In this document: piece after piece, positions 48,826 through 57,872 of the stretch
Numbering within the stretch: the stretch's first letter is position 1
Layout: every line of letters starts with the position of its first letter
Origin: Acidimicrobiaceae bacterium
GTDB lineage: Bacteria > Actinomycetota > Acidimicrobiia > Acidimicrobiales > Aldehydirespiratoraceae
NCBI GenBank assembly: GCA_009842325.1
Contig: VYFQ01000035.1
Coordinates: 124,001 to 188,000 of the forward strand
Reading direction: 5' to 3'
DNA: 64,000 nucleotides
Notes under the pieces: generated by a model
The model's database searches: none
Told to the model about the DNA's origin: nothing
The model's input: the letters and a program-made list of their open reading frames with translations, nothing else
Position numbers and translations under genes: made by a program

Positions 48826-49323
48826 TTACTCCTGCGTCCATCCGTCGGGAATGTCGGGCTCGTCGCCACCGTAGGTCCACAGCACCAAGGTGTTGCCCCA
48901 GGGATCCGTGAAGGCGTTGTTGTAGCCGTTGAACTCGCCGAAATAGTGGTGACGCCACAGGTCAGTGGCGCCGCGGGCCACAGCCCGGTCGGATATGGAG
49001 TCCATGTCGTCGTCGGGTGACACGAGGATCCAGAGGCGTATGGAGTGCCCGTCGCGGCAGAGGTGCCGGGGCTCGAGACCCTCGTCGGTGGGGTGGGGAC
49101 GGCGGTTGGCGACGTTGGTGATGCCCAGGTGCAGGTTGCCGGTGGGGCCCTGACTGCCGTCGGGGAGTTTGAAGTTCTGGCCGGGCACGACTTGGTAGAA
49201 CGACCCGGCCGGGCGCGGGTTGATCTTCCAGCCGAATACCTCGTGGTAGAACTGCTCGGCTCTGTCGGGTTCGTCGGTGGGTATGTCGACGAAAATGAGC
49301 GTGTTCGGGTAGGGCTCGGTCAC
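48826..49323 (-). CDS. VOC-family protein (type 1 paralog)
   Basis: 165 residues from a GTG. 'NTLIFVDIPTDEPDRAEQFYHEVFGWKINPRPAG' and 'AFTDPWGNTLVLWTYGG' mirror the 130-residue VOC protein at 31472, which has the same 'RPAG' and 'DPWGN' positions; this copy has about 30 extra residues in the middle ('NRRPHPTDEGLEPRHLCRDG'). A TGCTAGGTT extended -10-like sequence lies about 45 bases upstream (49361-49369), giving a short leader. The three genes from here to 47942 form one tight unit. Confidence 0.8.
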   Translation of the reverse strand: MTEPYPNTLIFVDIPTDEPDRAEQFYHEVFGWKINPRPAGSFYQVVPGQNFKLPDGSQGPTGNLHLGITNVANRRPHPTDEGLEPRHLCRDGHSIRLWILVSPDDDMDSISDRAVARGATDLWRHHYFGEFNGYNNAFTDPWGNTLVLWTYGGDEPDIPDGWTQE

Positions 49324-49412
49324 GGTGCGCTCCCAGGGCCGGCGGCATCGGCGGGCGAGTTCAACCTAGCAGTGGCGCCTCATCCGGAATAAGTCGGGTC
49401 GGCGCTGTCGGG

Positions 49413-50261
49413 TCAGCGCAGGCGGGGTTCGATTCGCTTGCCCGCGGAGAAGGTGGCTTGGCCCTCGGCCAGCGCGTCGACGCTGGTTCCGGTGGTGAGG
49501 ATCGACGGGGCCATCGCCAGCGCATCGAGACGGCCCATGTCGCTGGCGGCCCAGATGGCCCGGAGGGTGCCTTGCACGGCGTCGGGCGGCTGCGAGGCGA
49601 TGATCCTCGCCAGCCGGTCGGCGGCGTCCTGCAACTCGGCGAGAGGAACCACCTCCGACACCAGCCCGACCCGTTGGGCGGTCTGTGCCGTCATGCGTTC
49701 GTGGTTTCCGACCAGAGCGAGCCGCAGAACCTCGCCCAGCGGCATCCGCGGCACCAGCTTCATCGGCTCGTACACCGCGGCCATCCCGTAGGTCACGTGG
49801 GGGTCGAAGAAGGTGGCGTTCTCCGCGGCGATGATGATGTCGGACTCGGCCACCAGGTAGAAGGCACCGGCGCAACAGATGCCGTTGACCGCAGTGATCA
49901 CCGGCTTCCACAGGTCGCACGCCTTGGGACCGATGTCGTCGCCGGGATCGTCGTACATGTAGTTGTTCGATGTGCCGTAGAGCTTGTCGCCCGCGCCCTC
50001 GAGGGCCACCAGAGGGTCGGAGCGGTCGACGCCCACGCAGAAGGCCTTCTCGCCGGCGGCGGTCACCACCACGACCCTCGCCTCGTCCATCGCGCGCAGC
50101 GCCCGCCAGGTGGACCGGATCTCCTGGCGCATCTGATCGTTGAAGGCGTTCAGCACTTCGGGCCGGTCGAGGGTGACGCGGCACACGTGGTCGGAGATGT
50201 CGACCTGGATCGTCTCGAACCGCTCCGGCTCGAACGACACGGTGCGATCGTCGGATGCCAC
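49413..50261 (-). CDS. Crotonase-fold (enoyl-CoA hydratase/isomerase family) protein without the hydratase glutamates
   Basis: 282 residues with the crotonase fold: 'CRVTLDRPEVLNAFNDQM', oxyanion segment 'AAGEKAFCVGVDRSD' and 'VNGICCAGAFYLVAESDIIIAAENATFFDPHVTYGM' region. By alignment with rat crotonase the two catalytic glutamates fall on Tyr135 and His155, so simple enoyl-CoA hydration is unlikely; family members with other chemistries (isomerase, hydrolase, decarboxylase) are better models. A TAGGAT box is eight bases before the GTG start, indicating a leaderless message. No other fatty-acid oxidation gene is in the same unit. Confidence 0.85.
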   Translation of the reverse strand: MASDDRTVSFEPERFETIQVDISDHVCRVTLDRPEVLNAFNDQMRQEIRSTWRALRAMDEARVVVVTAAGEKAFCVGVDRSDPLVALEGAGDKLYGTSNNYMYDDPGDDIGPKACDLWKPVITAVNGICCAGAFYLVAESDIIIAAENATFFDPHVTYGMAAVYEPMKLVPRMPLGEVLRLALVGNHERMTAQTAQRVGLVSEVVPLAELQDAADRLARIIASQPPDAVQGTLRAIWAASDMGRLDALAMAPSILTTGTSVDALAEGQATFSAGKRIEPRLR

Positions 50262-50269
50262 GACCGCGA

Positions 50270-50275
50270 ATCCTA
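50270..50275 (-). promoter_or_regulatory. -10 box TAGGAT, leaderless crotonase-fold gene start
   Basis: TAGGAT on the minus strand with eight bases to the GTG at 50259-50261. Confidence 0.5.
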
Positions 50276-50288
50276 CATACCGCCGCGG

Positions 50289-51140
50289 CTAGGTGATCTC
50301 GGACCGGAGCTTGCGCAGCAGGTTGGGGACACCGGGCGGCTGCACCACCGACGCCCGGATCAGGTCGTCGAAGTGCTTGACGAACGTCGTGACATGATTG
50401 CGGTTGTTGAGAACGAGATACATCTGCCCCAGGTACAGCACGGCCCGGTCTAGGCCGAAGACGGTGACCGCGGCGGAGTACCGCTGACGGCCGTCGTAGA
50501 GGAACCACCGGAATGTCGGGTACAGCTCCTCGCACAACTCGATCATCTGGTCGAGCTGTGCCACCCGGTGCCGGTGCTCAAGCGATCCCCAGACGTCCCA
50601 TCCGCGGGCGAAGCCCTCGATGGCCTGGATGGAGTTGCAGCATTCCAGGTCGCTCCCCGGCGCGCGGGCGAGCTCGAGCGGCGCAGTGGCCGTCTCGATC
50701 CGCTGCTCGGGCCTGATCGTGGTGTAGCGCTGGACCTCATGGCGGATCACTGCCTCCGTCTTGAGCAGGTCCGGCAGTGAGGCGGGCAAGGTGCGGACCT
50801 TCGAGCCGGCCGCCTGTTCGTGCCATTCGATCCAGGCCTCGTCGAGGGGGCTCAACTCGTCGAGGTTTAACGCGAATTCCTCGTGGACGATGTCGGCACG
50901 GGCCGGGCCGCCATGGGCCAGTCCGAGCAGCCAGTCCACCGAGACGGCCGATGTTTCGGCGATGGCGGCCAGGGTCTCCACCCGTGGGAGGCGACGGTTG
51001 CGGCTGGATAGGAGCTGCGAGAGCGTGGACCGGTCGATCCCGGCGTAGGCGGCGAAGTCCGAGCGGGACTGCCCGGTGTCGGCCACCAACTCGCCGAGCC
51101 GCTCCCGGAAGCGGTTCACCAACTCGGTCTGGCTGGTCAT
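50289..51140 (-). CDS. XRE-family transcriptional regulator
   Basis: 283 residues. The N-terminal helix-turn-helix spans about 7-70 ('LGELVADTGQSRSDFAAYAGIDRSTLSQLLSSRNRRLPRVETL' segments). The remaining about 210 residues are an uncharacterised sensor part with 'LPDLLKTEAVIRHEVQRYTT' and 'YPTFRWFLYDGRQRYSAAVTVFGLDRAVLYLGQMYLVLN'; such tails often bind acyl or other small ligands, but I cannot name this one. It is divergent from the desaturase at 51311, and the 170-base gap contains several dyads, so the regulator probably controls itself and the desaturase. Confidence 0.85.
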   Translation of the reverse strand: MTSQTELVNRFRERLGELVADTGQSRSDFAAYAGIDRSTLSQLLSSRNRRLPRVETLAAIAETSAVSVDWLLGLAHGGPARADIVHEEFALNLDELSPLDEAWIEWHEQAAGSKVRTLPASLPDLLKTEAVIRHEVQRYTTIRPEQRIETATAPLELARAPGSDLECCNSIQAIEGFARGWDVWGSLEHRHRVAQLDQMIELCEELYPTFRWFLYDGRQRYSAAVTVFGLDRAVLYLGQMYLVLNNRNHVTTFVKHFDDLIRASVVQPPGVPNLLRKLRSEIT

Positions 51141-51143
51141 GGC

Positions 51144-51212
51144 GTAGCAATTCTACAACATTCGTTGTACTAGCGCTACAGATCTTGTGCTTTGTGCGAT
51201 AGTGCTACGGAT
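51144..51212. promoter_or_regulatory. Candidate operators between XRE regulator and desaturase
   Basis: Contains GTAG-caatt-CTAC (51144-51156), a perfect TACAAC-attc-GTTGTA dyad (51154-51169) starting 14 bases before the regulator ATG, the palindrome TAGCGCTA, and a direct repeat TAG[C/T]GCTAC[A/G]GAT at 51171-51183 and 51200-51212. Such clustering is typical for operator arrays of an autoregulated HTH protein. Confidence 0.5.
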
Positions 51213-51310
51213 TATGCGCGAATCATCGCCCGGCGTGAGGGTCGGAGTTCCTACGTTGATGGAAAGGGACTGGGGGATTGTCCCGGATCCGTCGCGACAT
51301 TGGAGGTGCG

Positions 51311-52240
51311 ATGGCTGCCGATGCGTCCGTTCGCTCGGCCTCTGGGCCGACCGTGGAGTGGCGCACGGTCGCGGTCGCAGTCGTTGTGCACGGCCTATGG
51401 CTGGCAGTGTTGGCTCTCCACGGCGTTACTCCCTGGCCGGTGACCATCCTCGCGCTCGGCTTGATCGCAGCGTGGCACGGATCGCTCCAGCATGAGACCA
51501 TCCACGGCCATCCGTTCCGGAGCCAGCGGCTGAATGCCCTGCTGGCCTCGCTGCCTATGTCGCTGCACCTGCCCTACCTGGTGTACCGGCGCTACCACTG
51601 GGACCATCACGACTGCCCAGAGCTGACCGATCCGACCGAGGACAGCGAGAGTTTCTATGTGACTGCCGAGCGGTGGGAGTCCATGGGCCGCATGGGCCGG
51701 GCGTTCGTGCTTGCCCACCACACCCTGCTCGGCCGCCTAGTGCTGGGACCGCCCCGATACATCGCCGGGGTGCTCGTCCACCAGGCTCGCGAGATCCGCC
51801 GGGGCGACCGGGAGCTGGCCCGGTGGTGGTCGGCGCATGTGGTGGCCGCGGCGGCGCTCGTCGCCTTCGTGGTGGTGGTCATGGGGGTTCCCTGGTGGCA
51901 GTACGTGCTCGGGGCCACTTATCTGGGGAACTCCCTAACCCTGATGAGGTCCTATTGCGAGCACCGCTGGGTGGAGGGCGCCACCCGCTCCGCGGTCGTG
52001 CGGTCCGGGCGGTTCTTCAGTCTGCTGTACCTCTACAACAACCTCCACCATGTCCACCACGCCGATCCGGGTGTGCCCTGGTACCGGCTGTCGGCTCACG
52101 CCGACGCCACCGGCGGTTACGACGAGGCTGCCGCGGGGGCGGGGCTCTACCGCGGCTACTTCGAGTTGGCCCGCCGTTTCGGTGTGCGGCCGTTCGACCA
52201 CCCCGTACACCCCGCCGAGCGGGCCGGAACCCTCACTTGA
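51311..52240 (+). CDS. Membrane fatty-acid desaturase
   Basis: 309 residues from the ATG that follows GGAGGT (a longer in-frame start lies at 51278). Three histidine clusters of the di-iron membrane desaturase/hydroxylase family are present: 'LQHETIHGHP', 'YHWDHHDCPEL' and 'NNLHHVHHADPG', with four hydrophobic spans between them. 'MRSYCEHRW' adds a further conserved His. Substrates in this family are acyl lipids or carotenoid-like molecules. Placement opposite an XRE regulator with dyads in between suggests controlled membrane-lipid unsaturation. It converges on the SulP gene with a 13-base gap. Confidence 0.88.
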   Translation: MAADASVRSASGPTVEWRTVAVAVVVHGLWLAVLALHGVTPWPVTILALGLIAAWHGSLQHETIHGHPFRSQRLNALLASLPMSLHLPYLVYRRYHWDHHDCPELTDPTEDSESFYVTAERWESMGRMGRAFVLAHHTLLGRLVLGPPRYIAGVLVHQAREIRRGDRELARWWSAHVVAAAALVAFVVVVMGVPWWQYVLGATYLGNSLTLMRSYCEHRWVEGATRSAVVRSGRFFSLLYLYNNLHHVHHADPGVPWYRLSAHADATGGYDEAAAGAGLYRGYFELARRFGVRPFDHPVHPAERAGTLT

Positions 52241-52253
52241 CCTGCTGAGGCTT

Positions 52254-53903
52254 CTAGTCGTCTAGCAGCCGGCGGGCGACCACCCGAGCTTCGTCAAGAT
52301 TCTCGACGAAGTTCTCCTCAGGGATCTCCCGCAGCACGTTCAGCGCGTAGACACTGGTGTCGGTCATCCCGGACATGCCCAGGACGATGCACTGGGTGTC
52401 GGCATCGTGCGCTGTGTCGGCCAGCTGGCCGATGGCCAGGGCGGCACTGTCATCCACGTGCACGGTGTCGGTGAAGTCGAAGATCACCACTTCGTGCTCG
52501 GCCATATCGTGGTTGATGGTCTTGAAGAGCCTGGTGGATGAGGCCGAAGTAAAGCTGCCCCGCAGCGACAGGAGGCCGACCCGGGCCGCGAACGGGTCGT
52601 CGTCGTCGAGGTCGAAGGCATCGTCGTCTGCTTCGGGGTCCGCCAGGAAGGTCATGTCGAGCAGCGGGGTCGATATCACCTTGTCGAGTTCCAGTCGCTC
52701 CACCTGGCGGGCGCCGGTCAACGCCGCCATCACCAGGCCTACGGCCACCGCGATCACGAGGTCCGAGACGATGGACAGAACGAGGGTCAGCGCCAGGACC
52801 ACCACGTTCTCCCTCGGGACGCGATGTATGTGGGCCAGGTAGCGCCAGTCGATGATGTTGAACCCGATCTTGATGAGAATGCCGGCCAGCACGGCGTGGG
52901 GTATGGAGTCGACGTATCGACCCAGTCCCAGAACCAATGCGGCCAGGATGGTGGCGCACAGCACCCCGGAGACCCTGGAGCGGCCGCCGGCCTTCACGTT
53001 GGCCACCGTGCACGACGTGGCTCCCGCGCCGGGCACTCCGCCGATGAACGCCACCACCACATTGGCCACCCCGGCGCCCATCAGCTCCCGGCTGGGGTCG
53101 TGGTTCTGGCGGGTCAGCGAGTCGGCCACCCTCGCGGTGAGGAGGCTGTTGATGGAGCCCAGCAGGGCGATGGTGACCGCAGCCGGCAGCGCGCTCCCCA
53201 GATCGCCGAAGCTGAGCTCGGGAACCATCAGGTCGGGGAGGCCGGTGGGCACTTCCCCGATCGTCGGTGCCTCGCTCAGCCACAACACGCCCACCAACGT
53301 TCCGATGATCAGCGCGGCCACCGAAGGCGGCAGGAATCGCTGCAGCCGTCCCGGCCAGAAGATGCACACGGCCAGGGTGATGAGCCCCAGTGTGAGCGCG
53401 CTCGGGTCGACGTTGGCGACTGCATCCGGCCACTCGCGCAGAGACTTGATCGCGCCGCCGAGGGCCACCTCGGTGCCGAAGAACGGCAGCACCTGGACAA
53501 TGATGATGATCAGGCCGACGGCGCTGGTGAACCCCGACACCACCGCATAGGGCGTGTAGGCCACGAAGGTGCCCAGCCGCAGCGCGCCGAGCAGCACCTG
53601 GATGACCCCGGCCATTGCCACGATGGCCAGCGCCTTGGACAGTTCCCCGTCGGCGTAGTCGACGAACACGACCGCCATCGCGACCGACAGCGGGGCGGTG
53701 GGTCCCGAGATCTGGGTCTTCGATCCGCCCAGCAGTGCGGCGAGCATGCCCACCACGACGGCGCTGTACAGACCCTCGATAGCTCCGAGTCCCGAGGCGA
53801 CGCCGAAGGCCAGCGACAGGGGCAGGGCTACGACGGCCGCGGTCATCCCGCCGAATATGTCTCCTCTAAGCCCTTGGAGCTTGTCGCTGACTTGCAAGCT
53901 CAT
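52254..53903 (-). CDS. SulP-family anion transporter with STAS domain
   Basis: 549 residues. The membrane part (about 15-420) carries the SulP signatures: 'GGMTAAVVALPLSLAFGVASGLGAIEGLYSAVV' region, 'KTQISGPTAPLSVAMA', and 'GGVPGAGATSCTVANVKAGGRSRVSGV'. A C-terminal STAS domain follows (about 440-545: 'VGLLSLRGSFTSASSTRLFKTI', 'VVIFDFTDTVHVDDSAALAIGQL') with an acidic insertion (DPEADDDAFDLDDDDP) just before it. SulP proteins carry sulfate, bicarbonate or dicarboxylates with Na+ or H+. A TAGTCT box is ten bases before the ATG. No carbonic anhydrase or sulfate-activation gene is near. Confidence 0.9.
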   Translation of the reverse strand: MSLQVSDKLQGLRGDIFGGMTAAVVALPLSLAFGVASGLGAIEGLYSAVVVGMLAALLGGSKTQISGPTAPLSVAMAVVFVDYADGELSKALAIVAMAGVIQVLLGALRLGTFVAYTPYAVVSGFTSAVGLIIIIVQVLPFFGTEVALGGAIKSLREWPDAVANVDPSALTLGLITLAVCIFWPGRLQRFLPPSVAALIIGTLVGVLWLSEAPTIGEVPTGLPDLMVPELSFGDLGSALPAAVTIALLGSINSLLTARVADSLTRQNHDPSRELMGAGVANVVVAFIGGVPGAGATSCTVANVKAGGRSRVSGVLCATILAALVLGLGRYVDSIPHAVLAGILIKIGFNIIDWRYLAHIHRVPRENVVVLALTLVLSIVSDLVIAVAVGLVMAALTGARQVERLELDKVISTPLLDMTFLADPEADDDAFDLDDDDPFAARVGLLSLRGSFTSASSTRLFKTINHDMAEHEVVIFDFTDTVHVDDSAALAIGQLADTAHDADTQCIVLGMSGMTDTSVYALNVLREIPEENFVENLDEARVVARRLLDD

Positions 53904-53921
53904 GCCGCACCGCAGACTAGA

Positions 53922-54609
53922 TCAAGCGTCGCCGCGGGACCGTCCTCGGCGGGCCGTGCAGACGATGTCCGCCATTTCGGACAGATTGGTCGCTACGGCC
54001 AAGCCGGCGTCGTGCAGCCACTGCAGGTTCAGGGCGTGGATCTCGATCCGGGGATCGAAGCGGTTGAGAAACACCGCGTGGCGGTAGGCGGACAGCGGCA
54101 ACGTGCAGGCCATCGAGTCGTGGATGCCGCCGAGAGCGGCCGACGCAACCACGATGATCAGGTCGGGTTCGATCCGCTCGATCAGGTCTAGGTTGTGCCC
54201 GTCGGAGGCCAGTGGCGAGTAGAGGCCGCCCACCCCCTCCACCAACCCGATGTCGACCGTTGCGCCGAAGCGGCATCCGGCAGCCAGCTCATCGACGGTT
54301 GGGCAGATCCGACCGAGCTTTCCGGCGGCCATGGGCGGGGCCAGCGGCACCGGATAAGTGTGCTCGGGAGGGCAGACGTCGTCAGGGTGCTGGCCGGTGG
54401 CCGCGGCCAGCGCCGCCGCGTCGGTCGGGCAGGCCTCATCTGGGTCGTAGGACTGGATGGGCTTGCACGCCGCGACGGCGCACTCCCTGTCCCGCAGAAC
54501 CTGAGCCAACTCGGCCGTCACCCAGGTCTTGCCCACTTCGGTGCCGGTGCCGGCGACGAAGATGACGGCGTCAGGGCGACGGGCTCGAGCGTCGGACGCA
54601 GCCGCTGGA

Positions 54610-54617
<8 letters not shown>
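53922..54617 (-). CDS. bioD: ATP-dependent dethiobiotin synthase
   Basis: 231 residues. P-loop 'FVAGTGTEVGKTWVTAELA', the substrate-side 'AACKPIQSYDPDEACPTDAAAL', and 'VDIGLVEGVGGLYSPLASDG' are BioD features. It closes the ureido ring of dethiobiotin from 7,8-diaminopelargonate, CO2 and ATP, the step after BioA. The start overlaps the end of bioF by eight bases. The C-terminal segment is Arg-rich and lies next to the SulP start (18-base gap). It is the last gene of the biotin operon in this window. Confidence 0.92.
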
Positions 54618-55728
<1,111 letters not shown>

Positions 55729-55730
55729 GA

Positions 55731-57032
55731 CTATGCGCCGGCGTCCTCGGCGGCTACCCCTTCGATGGCCGATACCAGGGTCCGGGCGATGGTGTCGATC
55801 TCGTCGTCGGTGATCGACAGCGGGGGCATCACCACGACGACATCCCCCAGAGGTCGCAGCAGGACCCCGGCGGAGACCGCGGCTGCGCAAACCCTGCGTC
55901 CCCATCTGGAGGCACCGGCGGGAGGGTTCAGTTCGACGCCGGTCATGAGGCCCCGGCGGCGTACCTCCTTCACCGCGGGCAGGGCCCGGACCGGGGCCAG
56001 CACAGCGCCGAGGCGTTCAGCTGCCGCGGCGGCCCGGTCGATCAGTCCGCGTTCACCGATCAGCTCCAGGTGACGGGCCGCCACCGCGCAGGCGAGGGCG
56101 TTACCGCTGTAGGAGTGACCGTGATAGAAGGTGCGCGGCCCGAGATCCTCACCAAGGAAGGCCTCGTAGATGTGGGAGGCGGCCACGGTGGCCGACAGGG
56201 GCAGGTATCCGCCGGTGATGCCCTTGCCCAGGCACATCAGATCGGGGCGGATCCCGCACAGCTGGCTGGCGAACATCGCGCCGGTGCGGCCGAACCCGGT
56301 GGCGACCTCATCGCAGATGAGCGGAACTCCCCGGGCCTGGACCGCCTCGGCGAACGCGGCCACCTGATCGGGGCCGGTGACCAGCATCCCAGCAGCGCCT
56401 TGGACCAGCGGCTCGATAATGGCCGCGGCCAGCCGGTCGTGGTGCTCGTCGAGGACGGCGACCGCCTTGGACATCCAGTCCGGGTCGTCGTATCCGGGGG
56501 TGCGGAGGACGCCGAAGCGCAGCGGGTCGAACAGGTCGGTTCCGAAGCCGCCGTCGCCTACCGACAGCGACCCGACCGAGTCGCCGTGGTAGGCGTCGCC
56601 GAGGGCCAGGTATGAGTTGCGGCCCCGAACGCCGAGATTGTGCCAGTACTGGAAGGCGATCTTGATGGCCTGCTCCACGGCGGCGGCCCCGTCCGACGCA
56701 AACAGGAAGTGGGGCTCGGTCACCGGCACCACCTCGCTCAGAGCCTCAGCCAGGGTGATGGCAGCCGTGTTGCCGTTGCCCAGCAGGGTGGAGTGGCTGA
56801 TGCGTTCGAGCTGCTCGCGGGCCGCCCGGTTCAGATCGGGGTCCGAGTGGCCCAGCGTGATGACCCACAACGAGGAGATGGCATCCAGATAGCGACGGCC
56901 GTCGGTGTCGTGGAGGTAGTTGCCCTCGCCCCGCTCCACGATGACCGGGGTCGAGCCCTCGTAGGTCGCCATCTGCGTGAAGCCATGCCACACGACTGCG
57001 GCGTCGCGCCGGGCCCAGTCGGCCGCGGTCAC
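55731..57032 (-). CDS. bioA: Adenosylmethionine-8-amino-7-oxononanoate aminotransferase
   Basis: 433 residues from the GTG at 57030-57032, which overlaps the nitroreductase stop as GTGA, the same junction type seen at 46285-46288; an in-frame ATG at 57062 is possible. Class III aminotransferase with 'YLDAISSLWVITLGHSDP', 'ASDGAAAVEQAIKIAFQYW', 'LALGDAYHGDSVGSLSVGD', 'ICDEVATGFGRTG' and Lys in 'CLGKGITGGYLPLSA'. The Trp-His lead 'VVWHGFTQM' is typical of BioA against other omega-aminotransferases. It makes 7,8-diaminopelargonate using SAM as amino donor. Confidence 0.92.
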   Translation of the reverse strand: MTAADWARRDAAVVWHGFTQMATYEGSTPVIVERGEGNYLHDTDGRRYLDAISSLWVITLGHSDPDLNRAAREQLERISHSTLLGNGNTAAITLAEALSEVVPVTEPHFLFASDGAAAVEQAIKIAFQYWHNLGVRGRNSYLALGDAYHGDSVGSLSVGDGGFGTDLFDPLRFGVLRTPGYDDPDWMSKAVAVLDEHHDRLAAAIIEPLVQGAAGMLVTGPDQVAAFAEAVQARGVPLICDEVATGFGRTGAMFASQLCGIRPDLMCLGKGITGGYLPLSATVAASHIYEAFLGEDLGPRTFYHGHSYSGNALACAVAARHLELIGERGLIDRAAAAAERLGAVLAPVRALPAVKEVRRRGLMTGVELNPPAGASRWGRRVCAAAVSAGVLLRPLGDVVVVMPPLSITDDEIDTIARTLVSAIEGVAAEDAGA

Positions 57033-57709
57033 GGCTGGCGGGGCGGCGGGGCGCCCTTCCATTCGTCCCAGTGCAGCACCTTGTCCAGCGGCTCCCGCAT
57101 ACCGGGGCGGAAGTCGGTGCCGATGGTGTGGGCGATGGGGATGAGTGCGACCTGCGTGCACTCGTCGTACGGGACCCCCAGGATCTCGGCGGCCTGCTGC
57201 TCGTAGGCCAGGTGCAAGGTGGTCCAGCATGTCCCCAGTCCCCGTTCCCGGGCGGCGAGCATGAAGCTCCACGACGCCTGTATCACCGATCCGAGCCTTG
57301 ATGCCGCTCCGCCCCACGACGGCCGCTCGACGCGACTGATGGCCAGGCAAGGGATCAGGAACAGCGGAGCCCGCTCGAGGTTGTCGGACAGGTACTGGGC
57401 CGAATCGGCGATCCGTTCGAAGGAGGCCCGAACGGCTGGGTCTTCATGAGGTGGTTCATTGGTGGGGAAGTAGGGCGACTCGCGATAAGCGGCCCACGCC
57501 TGGCGGTAGAGCCCGGCCAGCGCCGCCTTCTTGGCTGGGTCGGCAACCACCATCCACACCCAGTCCTGGCGGTTGCCGCCGCTGGGCGCCTGGAGCGCGA
57601 TGTCCAGGCACTCAGTTATCAGCCCCGGATCGACCGACCGGTCGAAGTCCAAGCGCTTGCGAACGGCGCGTGTCGTGGTCAGCAGTTCGTCGGCCGAAAG
57701 TCCCAGCAT
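57029..57709 (-). CDS. Nitroreductase-family flavoprotein
   Basis: 226 residues: 'TTTRAVRKRLDFDRSVDPGLITECLDIALQAPSGGNRQDWVWMVV' region (the R-x-x-R/K and S-G-G-N FMN contacts), 'QASWSFMLAARERGLGTCWTTLH' and 'GVPYDECTQVALIPIAHTIG'. FMN-dependent, NAD(P)H-using. GGAGG precedes the ATG by 5 bases. It is the first gene of the biotin operon, coupled to bioA by a GTGA overlap. Its link to biotin synthesis is not established knowledge that I can cite; a role in supplying or protecting a precursor, or simply hitch-hiking, are both open. Confidence 0.85.
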   Translation of the reverse strand: MLGLSADELLTTTRAVRKRLDFDRSVDPGLITECLDIALQAPSGGNRQDWVWMVVADPAKKAALAGLYRQAWAAYRESPYFPTNEPPHEDPAVRASFERIADSAQYLSDNLERAPLFLIPCLAISRVERPSWGGAASRLGSVIQASWSFMLAARERGLGTCWTTLHLAYEQQAAEILGVPYDECTQVALIPIAHTIGTDFRPGMREPLDKVLHWDEWKGAPPPRQP

Positions 57710-57798
57710 CCTTAGCCTCCTGCATTGGCGGTGGAGCAGTCAGACCCTACGACTTTCGACCGCAACCCGGAAGGCCGGGGGGTGGCGGCGAGGAACGG

Positions 57799-57832
57799 CC
57801 GACCGACAATGGGGCGAAGCCCCGTCGGTCGG
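57799..57832 (-). terminator. Hairpin after LLM gene, before nitroreductase
   Basis: CCGACCGAC-(aat)-GGGGC / GAA / GCCCC-GTCGGTCGG: 14 paired bases per arm with a three-base bulge. It lies 40 bases past the LLM stop and 90 bases before the nitroreductase start on the same strand, so it probably separates the two units. Confidence 0.55.
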
Positions 57833-57872
57833 ACGGTCTCGACGACAGGACCCGCCGGCCGGGTGAGCTCGG

